A stretch of 48,088 nt of DNA from Lysobacterales bacterium. Lineage in GTDB: Bacteria > Pseudomonadota > Gammaproteobacteria > Xanthomonadales > SZUA-38. Below are positions 16,269 through 23,383 of this stretch, piece after piece. The notes below the pieces were generated by a model. That model searched no databases. It saw only the letters and a program-made list of their open reading frames with translations, and was not told the origin of the DNA. The position numbers were made by a program, and so were the translations under genes. The stretch spans positions 1-48,088 of the forward strand of contig JASJDM010000040.1 in NCBI GenBank assembly GCA_030065125.1, written 5' to 3'. How positions within the stretch are numbered: position 1 is the first letter of the stretch; each line of letters begins with the position of its first letter.

Positions 16269-17810
16269 ATGCTGATGTCTGCCGAGCAGTACCGCGAAAG
16301 CCTGCGGGAATACTCCCCGCGGGTCTTCCTCAATGGTGAAGCGGTTGAGTCCGTGGCTGATGAGCCGCGTTTCATGCCCGGAATTCGCGCAGTGGGCGTC
16401 ACCTATGACTTCGCCCTGAGGGATGACTATCGGGACCTGATGGTGGAAACCCAGGCCTCCTCGGGTCGAGACGTCAATCGAATGCTGCACATCAATCGGC
16501 ACACCGAGGACTTGCTGTCCAAGCTGGAGGCGGTGCGGCTGGTTTGCCGGGAAAGCGGCTGCGCTCAGCGCTACCTGACCCACGATGCGCTCAACGCCAT
16601 TCACCAGGCGACATATCGGGCTGACGCCGAGGACGGCAGCGACTACCATCCCCGGTTCATGCAGTACCTGCACCAGGTACAGGACCGCGATCTGACGCTG
16701 GGTGTGGCCATGACCGACGCCAAGGGTGATCGCAGCCTGCGGCCACAGCAGCAGCCCAATCCGGACAGCTATGTCCACATCACCCAGCGACGCCCGGATG
16801 GCATCGTCATCCGCGGAACCAAGGCCATCGTTACCGGCGGTCCCTATATGCACGAACTGCTGGTCATGCCCTGCCGCACCCACACCGAGGATTCGGCAGA
16901 CTTTGCCGTGTGCTGCGCGGTGCCGCTGGATGCCGATGGTCTCACCATCATTTCCAGGCCGGCGGGGCGTCCTGGGCAGCCGGCAGCGCGGTTCAGCGGC
17001 CAGTACGGCCAGGCCACGGCGGTGTGCCAGTTCGAAGACGTATTTGTTCCCTGGGAACGGGTCTTCATGTCCGGCGAGTGGCAGCACAGCGAATACCTGG
17101 TGACCAACTACGCCAATCACCATCGCCACAGCTGCATTGCCGCCCGGGCCGGATTCGGCGACCTGTTGATCGGGGCCGGCGCCCTGATGAGCGAAGCAAA
17201 CGGCCTGGATCCCGAGAAATATCAGCACATCCGGGAATCCATGGTGGAGCTGATCAAGATCGTCGAGGGATTTTTTGCCTGCGGCGTGGCGGCCTCGGTC
17301 TACGGAATCGAGGATCCCTCGGGCGCGTGGATGCCGGAACCGGTGTTCGCCAACGTGGGCAAGCTGCTGCTGGCGACCCAGATCTACGATATGCACCGCA
17401 CGGCGCACGAGGTGTCCGGTGGCCTGGTGGTGGCTCTACCTGGCCCTGACGAGGACCACAATCCGGAAACCGCGGGTGATCTGGCGACCCTGCTGCGAGC
17501 CCGGGAAGACATCCCTTATCAGCAGCGCATCGACGTATCCCGTTTCATCGAAGATCTGACCGCGTCTGATACCGGCGGCTGGTACTCAGTCATCAGCCTT
17601 CACGGCGGCGGCTCCCCCCAGGCCATGAAACGCGAAATCTTCCGCCGCTACCCGGTGGAGGAGCGCAAGGCGCTGGTTGAAAGGCTGCTGGACCGCGGCG
17701 TGGCAGACACCGGCCAGAGCGGCGCGCCGCCCCGTGGCAAACAGCCCGGGCAGTGTTGCCCGGTGGGCTGTCAGGCGCCTGATCTTCCGAGGGAGAAGAA
17801 AGCGGGTTGA
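16269..17810 (+). CDS. HpaB / 4-hydroxybutyryl-CoA-dehydratase-like flavoprotein
   Basis: 513 residues of the 4-hydroxyphenylacetate 3-hydroxylase (HpaB) superfamily, which shares the acyl-CoA dehydrogenase fold and binds FAD. Landmarks are RFMPGIRAVGVTYDFAL near 34-50, GTKAIVTGG near 183-191 and FEDVFVPWERVFM near 255-267. 4-Hydroxybutyryl-CoA dehydratase (AbfD) holds a 4Fe-4S cluster with Cys99, Cys103, His292 and Cys299. Here the same positions read Cys98, Tyr102, His285 and Ala292, so two of four ligands are missing and a cluster is unlikely. It is therefore probably a flavin-only enzyme, a monooxygenase or an isomerase. The last 40 residues, with CCPVGC, look like a lineage-specific tail. 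AGGAGA overlaps the upstream stop. Confidence 0.85.
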   Translation: MLMSAEQYRESLREYSPRVFLNGEAVESVADEPRFMPGIRAVGVTYDFALRDDYRDLMVETQASSGRDVNRMLHINRHTEDLLSKLEAVRLVCRESGCAQRYLTHDALNAIHQATYRADAEDGSDYHPRFMQYLHQVQDRDLTLGVAMTDAKGDRSLRPQQQPNPDSYVHITQRRPDGIVIRGTKAIVTGGPYMHELLVMPCRTHTEDSADFAVCCAVPLDADGLTIISRPAGRPGQPAARFSGQYGQATAVCQFEDVFVPWERVFMSGEWQHSEYLVTNYANHHRHSCIAARAGFGDLLIGAGALMSEANGLDPEKYQHIRESMVELIKIVEGFFACGVAASVYGIEDPSGAWMPEPVFANVGKLLLATQIYDMHRTAHEVSGGLVVALPGPDEDHNPETAGDLATLLRAREDIPYQQRIDVSRFIEDLTASDTGGWYSVISLHGGGSPQAMKREIFRRYPVEERKALVERLLDRGVADTGQSGAPPRGKQPGQCCPVGCQAPDLPREKKAG

Positions 17811-17837
17811 TGCTGCCGGGGTCATGCTGCCAGGGTC
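17810..17837 (+). repeat. 14-bp direct repeat beside the palindrome
   Basis: ATGCTGCCGGGGTC (17810-17823) is followed immediately by ATGCTGCCAGGGTC (17824-17837), one base different. The second copy runs into the left arm of the large palindrome at 17833, suggesting local duplication during insertion or slippage. Confidence 0.6.
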
Positions 17838-17890
17838 AGAGTAAAGGGACAAAGTAAACCCGGGTTTACTCTGTCCCTTTACTCTGACCC
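17833..17890. repeat. Nearly perfect loopless palindrome (29-bp arms), REP-like
   Basis: Left arm 17833-17861 begins GGGTCAGAGTAAAGGGAC and right arm 17862-17890 is its reverse complement with a single mismatch; the arms meet at CCCGGG with no spacer. It lies between the converging HpaB-like and TauD genes. The GGGTCAGAGTAAA core resembles REP/RAYT-type mobile repeats of gammaproteobacteria (recollection, not searched). It could also terminate transcription from both sides. Confidence 0.8.
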
Positions 17891-17905
17891 CACTATTGCT
17901 GTTGT

Positions 17906-18757
17906 CTAGAAAGGCGTCGCAAGTTCCGGCGGGGGAAGGATAGTGGTCCGTTTCATCAGGCGCGTAAAGCGCTGATCAAACGGATCCCTTCGATGCATGG
18001 TGCAGGCGTTGTCCCACATCAGGCAGTCACCGGGCTGCCACCGGTGCACGTAGACAAACTCTGGCCGTACGGTCCACTCGAACAGGAAATCCAGCAGGTC
18101 GCGACTCTCGGCTTCGTCCAGACCGACGATGCGGGTGGTCATGCCCGGGCAGAGGTAAAGGGCCTTGACGCCGGTCACCGGGTGGGTGCGGATGATGGGG
18201 TGGTCGATGTCGGGTGAGCGTTTCTTCTGCGCATCGTTGGTGGGCACGCTGTAGGCCCGGTTGAATGCCTCGTACGACTGGGTGGCGCGCCTGCCGTCCA
18301 GTTTCTGCTTTATCTCGGAATCCAGGGCGTCGTAGGCGGCTGCCATGTCGGCGAAGTAGGTGTTACCGCCTTCGTCGGGTAGCTGCACCGCGCAAAGCAG
18401 TGAGCCTACTGCGGGGCGAGCCAGGTAGATCTGGTCGTAGTGCCAGCCCACCTCCGTGTCTGCCAGGATGCCGATGGATTTGTCACCATCCTTGATGTTA
18501 GAGACGTAAAGAATCTCCGGATGCTTCGGGGACAGGTATTCCGTGCGCACATGGATTTCCAGTTCGCCGAATCGGCGGCTGAAGTCCACCAGGTCCTGCT
18601 CGCTGACCTGCTGGCCGCGGAACAGCAGCAGTTTGTGCTCACCCCACAGGGAACGCACGGCGTCGATGATGCTATCGTCGCTGTTGCTGCTGATCTGCAC
18701 CCCATCCAGTTGAGCGCCGAAGCTGGGGGCAAGCTGTCGAGTGACCTGAATAGCCAT
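17906..18757 (-). CDS. TauD/TfdA family 2-oxoglutarate-dependent dioxygenase
   Basis: 283 residues from ATG 18757 (the frame stays open upstream into the next gene but that part is a shadow). AGAGGA lies about 7 bases before the ATG. The non-haem iron triad is His106 and Asp108 in VGWHYDQIY and His255 in ACTMHRRDPFD. Arg266 or Arg270 near the C-terminus would bind the 2-oxoglutarate carboxylate. The family hydroxylates taurine, 2,4-D and many other small acids. Its own promoter with a TTGTCCGGACAA site places it in the cluster regulon. It could supply an early oxidative step; the substrate is unknown. Confidence 0.92.
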   Translation of the reverse strand: MAIQVTRQLAPSFGAQLDGVQISSNSDDSIIDAVRSLWGEHKLLLFRGQQVSEQDLVDFSRRFGELEIHVRTEYLSPKHPEILYVSNIKDGDKSIGILADTEVGWHYDQIYLARPAVGSLLCAVQLPDEGGNTYFADMAAAYDALDSEIKQKLDGRRATQSYEAFNRAYSVPTNDAQKKRSPDIDHPIIRTHPVTGVKALYLCPGMTTRIVGLDEAESRDLLDFLFEWTVRPEFVYVHRWQPGDCLMWDNACTMHRRDPFDQRFTRLMKRTTILPPPELATPF

Positions 18758-18787
18758 CTGTTTGTCCTCTAACCGTGCCGAAACCCG

Positions 18788-18828
18788 AATGTATTGAACA
18801 GCCGCCAATAAGTCAATTGTCCGGACAA
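18788..18828 (-). promoter_or_regulatory. tauD-like promoter with perfect TTGTCCGGACAA operator
   Basis: On the minus strand TTGACT (complement of 18811-18816) and TACATT (complement of 18788-18793) are 17 bases apart, about 30 bases before the dioxygenase ATG. The perfect palindrome TTGTCCGGACAA (18817-18828) abuts the upstream edge of the -35 box and touches the EamA stop codon at 18829. Unlike the other promoters the operator is upstream of the -35 box, so control here may differ. Confidence 0.6.
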
Positions 18829-19704
18829 CTATCGCATATGGCGAAGTTCCAGCAGCAGGATGCCGCCGATGATCAACAGCATACCGATCAGCTGTCCCAC
18901 GGACAGGGACTCGCCCAGCAGAACGATGGCCATGATCGCAGTCGCCGGAGGCCCGACCGTGCTGGCGACGGCGCCGCGCTGGGCGCCGACGCGACGCACA
19001 CCCTCGGCGACCAGGTAGAGCGGTAGTACCGTGGCCAGGGCCACCAGGGCCATCATCAGCAGCCAGCTGGACTGGTCCAGCGCCAGGGACTGCCAGCCGA
19101 TGGCCGCCTGGTAGTGGGCGGCCAGGCCGGTACCCGCGGCGGACATGGCCACCACGGTAAACCGGGCGCTGCCCATGCGCCGGGTCAGTGATGCGCTGAT
19201 CATGAAGTAGAAGGCAATGGTGGCCGAGCAGACCAGCACCCAGGCGGCACCGATCAGTGTCTGGCGGGTCAGGTCCGGGCTGAACAGTTCCACCACCAGC
19301 ACGATGCCCAGGTAGGTGGCGATGACGGCGACAACCACGGCGGCAGAGGGCCGGCTGCCGTGCAGGAGCCAGCCGGCAATCACCACCAGCGCCGGGTAGC
19401 TGAACAGCAGGGCCCGCTCTACGCTGGCATCGATCAAGGTGAGTGCGTAGAAATTCACGCCGGCGCCCAGGTAGTAGCAAACCAGTCCGGCCAGGGCTGC
19501 CAGTGTCAGGTCACGCCGGCTGCAGTCGCGTAGCGGCCCCAGGCCGCCCAGCAGCGCGGCGATCAGCAAAAACCCCGGAATCGCCAGCACTGAGCGCAGG
19601 GCCACCACGGTCTCGAACTCCAGCCCCCGGGCGTACAGGGCCTTGGCGAATATGCCCTTGGAGGCCAGCAGCACTGAGCCGGTCACGACCAGCAGGGTCC
19701 CCAC
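18829..19704 (-). CDS. EamA/DMT family transporter
   Basis: 291 residues with ten hydrophobic helices in two EamA halves (first half FAKALYARGLEFETVVALRS, second half with APPATAIMAIVLLGESLSVG-like end of the DMT fold). DMT carriers move metabolites or drugs across the inner membrane, often outward. It lies 45 bases after the first isochorismatase-type gene on the same strand and is probably co-transcribed with it from the operator-containing promoter at 20457-20485. It may export a pathway by-product or import the substrate. Confidence 0.88.
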   Translation of the reverse strand: MGTLLVVTGSVLLASKGIFAKALYARGLEFETVVALRSVLAIPGFLLIAALLGGLGPLRDCSRRDLTLAALAGLVCYYLGAGVNFYALTLIDASVERALLFSYPALVVIAGWLLHGSRPSAAVVVAVIATYLGIVLVVELFSPDLTRQTLIGAAWVLVCSATIAFYFMISASLTRRMGSARFTVVAMSAAGTGLAAHYQAAIGWQSLALDQSSWLLMMALVALATVLPLYLVAEGVRRVGAQRGAVASTVGPPATAIMAIVLLGESLSVGQLIGMLLIIGGILLLELRHMR

Positions 19705-19749
19705 CAGGCCAGGGCTGGTTGAGTCTGAGTTCAGCGTCTGGTTCCGGGG

Positions 19750-20433
19750 TCAGGCGGCGCGGCTTCGTGCTTCAAGCTCAGCGATAACCTGGTCAGTGCT
19801 CATCACCCGGGACCACAGCCGCCGCAGCATGTTGAGGGTGGCCTGCTGCATTTCCTCGCTGTCGGTGCCGGTACCGTCGCTGACCATGACCACACCGTAC
19901 TGGGAATCACAGGCCTCCATTGCAGTCATGGCCACACAGTTGTTGGTGGAAACACCCACGCAGACCACCGTCTTGATCCCCATGGCCCGCAGATGGGTAT
20001 CGATGGACGTGGACCGGAACGCACCCATGGTGGTTTTGTTCAACACCAGTTCCCCCGGGAGCGGCTTCAGCCCCTCGACGATTTCATGTTCAGGCTGGCC
20101 CTCGATGTTATTGGTGGCCCGGACAATGCCCCGAATGTTGCCGGGCACGTCGCTGCAGTCCGGCAGGTTGGCGCCGTAAGTGATGTAGATGACCCGTGAC
20201 CCGAGACTGCGAAAAGCGTCCAGCAGCCTGCTGATATTGGGAATCAGCGTTTGCTCGATCCGGTCGAAGCGATAGCGCGACGAGGCCCCACCGTCGCGTT
20301 CGGCCAGCAGCTTACCGAGCCCCATCGACCGATTGCCGGTGGCGTTCTGCATGTCCACGACCACCAGGGCGGTAGTGCCGGGGTCCAGGGTGACGGGCTG
20401 GGAAAACTGGTCGACAAATGTTGGGTTGGTCAT
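19750..20433 (-). CDS. Isochorismatase-family amidohydrolase 1
   Basis: 227 residues of the cysteine-hydrolase isochorismatase fold with the full triad: Asp27 in ALVVVDMQNA, Lys133 in LNKTTMGAF and Cys166 in GVSTNNCVAMTA. The family includes nicotinamidase, biuret hydrolase, ureidoacrylate amidohydrolase and maleamate amidohydrolase, so release of ammonia from an amide or carbamoyl group is expected. It diverges from a second family member across an operator and heads an operon with the EamA gene. The two copies share little sequence beyond the fold, suggesting different substrates or successive steps. Confidence 0.9.
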   Translation of the reverse strand: MTNPTFVDQFSQPVTLDPGTTALVVVDMQNATGNRSMGLGKLLAERDGGASSRYRFDRIEQTLIPNISRLLDAFRSLGSRVIYITYGANLPDCSDVPGNIRGIVRATNNIEGQPEHEIVEGLKPLPGELVLNKTTMGAFRSTSIDTHLRAMGIKTVVCVGVSTNNCVAMTAMEACDSQYGVVMVSDGTGTDSEEMQQATLNMLRRLWSRVMSTDQVIAELEARSRAA

Positions 20434-20456
20434 GGCCGCTCAATTTTGCCTTAAAT

Positions 20457-20485
20457 TTGAAATGTTCGGACAATTTAGCTCAAAT
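20457..20485. promoter_or_regulatory. Divergent amidase promoter with TTGTCCGGACAA-like operator
   Basis: On the plus strand TTGAAA (20457-20462) and TCAAAT (20480-20485) are 17 bases apart. ATGTTCGGACAA (20462-20473), two bases off the perfect operator, lies in the spacer. The region separates the two isochorismatase-type genes and is clearly AT-richer than its flanks. Confidence 0.5.
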
Positions 20486-20535
20486 AGCCGATCTACGCAC
20501 GTCACACCAGCGCCGCAGAACACGGGGTAAGCGCC

Positions 20536-21198
20536 ATGGACCAGTTTGAAAAAGCCGGCTACAGCCAGGAAAGCATAGGCTTCGGAAACCGCTGCGCGGT
20601 GCTGATGGTGGATTTCCAGAAGGGCTTTACTGACGGCACCAGTCCGCTGGGTCGATCCGACCATGTTCAGCGTGCAGTGAACAACACGGCGGTATTGCTC
20701 GAGGCAGCAAAGGCCCATGGCATTCCCGTGGCGTCCTGCCGCGTTGCCTGGAACAGCCGGGACGACATGGCCTACTGGAAAATCGGTTCGCTGTACGACG
20801 GCAGCTTCTACCACGGACACCCATGTACCGAGTTCGATCCGCGCATTTCGGACCCGGACTACATCTTTGAATTCACCAAGACCGCGCCGTCGATTTTTTT
20901 CCTGACCCCGCTGCTGACGTGGCTGACCAAGCACTGCATCGACACCACCATCATCACCGGCTGCACCACCAGCGGCTGCGTGCGGGCGTCCATCGTGGAC
21001 AGCTTCTCCCACGGCTACCGCACCATTGTGCCGGAAGACTGCTGCGGCGATCAGGATGAAGGACCGCACCTGGACAACTTGCGCGACGTGGGCCGCCGCT
21101 ATGCCGACGTGGTGACCCTGCAGGATGTTCTGGCTCATTTCAAAACACTGTCGCCGACAGCCGACCGTCGGCCAACATCGCCTGAGGAGACCGCCTGA
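20536..21198 (+). CDS. Isochorismatase-family amidohydrolase 2, N-carbamoylsarcosine/maleamate amidase type
   Basis: 220 residues with triad Asp26 (VLMVDFQKGF), Lys115 (FTKTAPSIFF) and Cys148 (TGCTTSGCVRASIVDSFS). The KxAPSxFFxTPL stretch and the GCTTSGCVRA elbow are those of N-carbamoylsarcosine amidases and NicF-type maleamate amidohydrolases rather than nicotinamidases. The HyuAB pair 2.2 kb downstream is related to N-methylhydantoinase, whose product N-carbamoylsarcosine is the substrate of such amidases. This favours a half-amide or N-carbamoyl acid as substrate (inference). Its stop shares a base with the next ATG, so it is the first gene of a three-gene operon ending with the CoA-transferase. 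Confidence 0.9.
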   Translation: MDQFEKAGYSQESIGFGNRCAVLMVDFQKGFTDGTSPLGRSDHVQRAVNNTAVLLEAAKAHGIPVASCRVAWNSRDDMAYWKIGSLYDGSFYHGHPCTEFDPRISDPDYIFEFTKTAPSIFFLTPLLTWLTKHCIDTTIITGCTTSGCVRASIVDSFSHGYRTIVPEDCCGDQDEGPHLDNLRDVGRRYADVVTLQDVLAHFKTLSPTADRRPTSPEETA

Positions 21199-22001
21199 TG
21201 CCCGTTGCCCAGATCAACAATCACCAGATGTACTACGAGATCCACGGGGAGGGGCCGCCCGTGGTCTACATTGGGGGCTGGGATACTTTCTGCCACGGCA
21301 GACACCACTACCTGGCCCGGGGGATCACCGAGCAGTACTCCGTGCTGCTGGTTGATTATCGCGGTATCGGTGAATCCGACGACGACCTGTCGCTTACCCC
21401 CAGCACGGACCTCTATGCAGACGACATGATCGCGCTGATGGATCACCTGGGCTGGACCAACGTCCGCTTTGTCGGCCTGGTGGGAATCGGTGCCTGCATC
21501 GGTCAGAAAGTGGCGCTGAAGCGGCCCGACCTGGTTCGCTGCATGGTCAACATGGGCTGCTGGATTTACTCCGATCCCTGCCTCAAGGACATGCTGAATG
21601 CGCTTGCCAACATGCACGAGCACGCCGGCTTTCTGGCGTTCCAGGAACTGGTCGCGGTGTACTCCTTCCGGCCGGATTACTACATCGAGAACCGGGACAA
21701 GCTGCTGGGCCCTGACGGCGTCTGGGGAAACCTCAACGGCCGGCTGCAGGCGCACCTGCGGTTTGTCGAGGCCTGCAACGGTCACGACGTCCGGGGCGAC
21801 CTGGAAAACATCAAGTGCCCAACGCTGGTCATTCATGCCGGCCAGGATGTGATCACCGGGCCGCGCACCACCCTGCCGCTGGAGCATGGCCTGCCTAACG
21901 CCGTGGGTGTCACCATGGAACAGGTGGCCCACGTGGTGGCGGGCAAGGAAGAAAAGATCGCGTTCTGCGATCTGTTGTTTCCCTTCCTGGAAAAGCACTG
22001 A
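21198..22001 (+). CDS. Alpha/beta-hydrolase-fold protein lacking the nucleophile serine
   Basis: 267 residues with the alpha/beta-hydrolase fold: YYEIHGEGPPVVYIGG, then LLVDYRGIGES, cap domain, VIHAGQDVITG (acid Asp) and QVAHVVAG (His). At the nucleophile elbow the sequence is RFVGLVGIGACIGQKVALKRPD. Counting back from the conserved RPD puts Gly96 at the serine position, and neither Ser nor a correctly placed Cys is available (Cys100 is four residues too far). It is therefore either a non-hydrolytic member (for example a C-C lyase, decarboxylase or cofactor-free type) or an inactive partner. The ATG overlaps the amidase stop and the CoA-transferase starts 3 bases after its end. Confidence 0.85.
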   Translation: MPVAQINNHQMYYEIHGEGPPVVYIGGWDTFCHGRHHYLARGITEQYSVLLVDYRGIGESDDDLSLTPSTDLYADDMIALMDHLGWTNVRFVGLVGIGACIGQKVALKRPDLVRCMVNMGCWIYSDPCLKDMLNALANMHEHAGFLAFQELVAVYSFRPDYYIENRDKLLGPDGVWGNLNGRLQAHLRFVEACNGHDVRGDLENIKCPTLVIHAGQDVITGPRTTLPLEHGLPNAVGVTMEQVAHVVAGKEEKIAFCDLLFPFLEKH

Positions 22002-22004
22002 TCC

Positions 22005-23201
22005 ATGCCCCAGCCCCATCAACCACTCAAGGGCATTCGAGTTCTCGCGGTTGAGCAGTTCGGCGCCGGGCCCTACGGCTCCATGTTCCTGGCCGATCTC
22101 GGTGCCGAGGTGATCAAGATTGAGAATCGGCAGTTCGGCGGTGATCCCGCCCGCCAGACCGGCAGCCACCTGCTGAGCGAGGATGACAGCGCCTACTTTC
22201 AGGCCTTCAACCTCAATAAGAAAAGCGTCACCCTGGACCTGAAGTCAGAGTCGGGTCAGCAGATACTGCACAAGCTGGTGGCCACCGCCGACGTCATGTG
22301 GAACAACCTGCGCGGCAACCAGCCGGCCAGGCTGGGGCTGGACTACGCCAGCCTGAAGGCGGTCAAGTCCGATATCGTGTGTACCCACATCTCTGCCTAC
22401 GGCAGGGACAACGATCGGGCCGACTGGCCGGGCTACGACTACCTGATGCAGGCGGAGTGCGGATTCCTGGATCTCACCGGTGAACCCGATGCGCCGCCAG
22501 CGCGATTTGGCCTGTCCATGATTGACTTCATGACCGGCGTGGTGGCCGGTATGGGCACCCTGGCCGCCCTGATGGGCCGGTCCCGGGAGGGCGGCTGTGA
22601 CGTGGACGTCAGCCTGTTCGACGTGGCCCTGCACCAGCTGACCTATCCAGGCACCTGGTACATGAATCATGGTATCCGGACGGGGCGCATTGCCCGCAGC
22701 GCCCACCCGGCCAACACCCCTGTTCAGCTTTACACCACCGGGGACGGCTGGATCTTCATCATGTGCATGACGGAAAAATTCTGGCGCCTGCTGCTGGAGA
22801 CCATGGGTCGGGAAGACCTGGCCGAGGACCCGCGGTTTGTCAGCATGGCGGACCGGCGCGAGAACCGGGATGCCCTGACCGGGGTGCTGGACGCTATCTT
22901 TGCCGAGGACTCAACGGCCAGCTGGATCGAACGACTGCAAACCCGGGTGCCGGTGGCGCCGGTGTATGACCTGCCCGATGCCCTGGACAACCCGTTCGTG
23001 CAGCAGGTGGATATGATCCAGCAGATGCCGCATCCCCATGCGGGCAGCCTGCGCGCCCTGCGCAATCCCATCCGGCTCGAGGGGCACCGACTCCCCGGCA
23101 GTCCGGGCCACGGGCTGGGCCAGGACAACGCCGAGATTCTTGGCGAAGAGCTGGGGCTGGCCGACTCGCTGGAAGCGCTGAAAAACAACAAAGTGGTCTG
23201 A
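22005..23201 (+). CDS. Family III (CaiB/BaiF) CoA-transferase
   Basis: 398 residues with family III CoA-transferase marks: GIRVLAVEQFGAGPYGSMFLADLGAEVIKIE split over residues 10-40, NLNKKSVTLDL near 69-79, and the catalytic Asp174 in LSMIDFMTGVVAG that forms the aspartyl-CoA anhydride. Relatives use succinyl-, formyl- or acetyl-CoA as donor. Itaconate CoA-transferase and mesaconate/citramalate CoA-transferases belong here. In this cluster it is the best candidate for activating the free acid released by the amidases. It is the last gene of the amidase-hydrolase-CoA-transferase operon, and the first TATAC-type operator begins at its stop codon. Confidence 0.9.
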   Translation: MPQPHQPLKGIRVLAVEQFGAGPYGSMFLADLGAEVIKIENRQFGGDPARQTGSHLLSEDDSAYFQAFNLNKKSVTLDLKSESGQQILHKLVATADVMWNNLRGNQPARLGLDYASLKAVKSDIVCTHISAYGRDNDRADWPGYDYLMQAECGFLDLTGEPDAPPARFGLSMIDFMTGVVAGMGTLAALMGRSREGGCDVDVSLFDVALHQLTYPGTWYMNHGIRTGRIARSAHPANTPVQLYTTGDGWIFIMCMTEKFWRLLLETMGREDLAEDPRFVSMADRRENRDALTGVLDAIFAEDSTASWIERLQTRVPVAPVYDLPDALDNPFVQQVDMIQQMPHPHAGSLRALRNPIRLEGHRLPGSPGHGLGQDNAEILGEELGLADSLEALKNNKVV

Positions 23202-23288
23202 ATGTATACAATCCGCCGCAGGTCCCGGGAAGAAGTTCGGTTGTCCGGCGGTTTTCACGTGGATCACACGTCACGGATTGTATACAAT
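23201..23288. promoter_or_regulatory. hyuA control region: paired TTGTATACAA operators plus TTGTCCGG half-site
   Basis: AATGTATACAAT (23201-23212) and the perfect palindrome ATTGTATACAAT (23277-23288) are 76 bases apart in the 182-base space before hyuA. Between them TTGTCCGG (23241-23248) is a half-site of the other operator of the cluster. The same pair of TATAC sites is found in front of the TonB receptor. The motif has the TTGT...ACAA ends typical of GntR-family operators. The pair spacing would allow looping or cooperative binding. GAGG before ATG 23384 is the ribosome-binding site. Confidence 0.65.
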
Positions 23289-23383
23289 GCCCGGAAATCC
23301 CAATGACCCTTTCCGGCGCCCCTGGTCGGGCGTTGCGGGGAGCGTTTCTCGTCACAAAAAACTTTGAGTGAGGTAGGCGCACC

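Noticed and set aside
14897..16402. 501-codon minus-strand open frame across the MmgE/PrpD gene
   Set aside because: Shadow of a well-conserved plus-strand gene; the translation has no family match I can see and no ribosome-binding site.
18758..19480. N-terminal extension of the TauD-like protein into the EamA gene
   Set aside because: The upstream part is a shadow of EamA, is low-complexity, and a good ribosome-binding site and ATG lie at the normal TauD start (18757).
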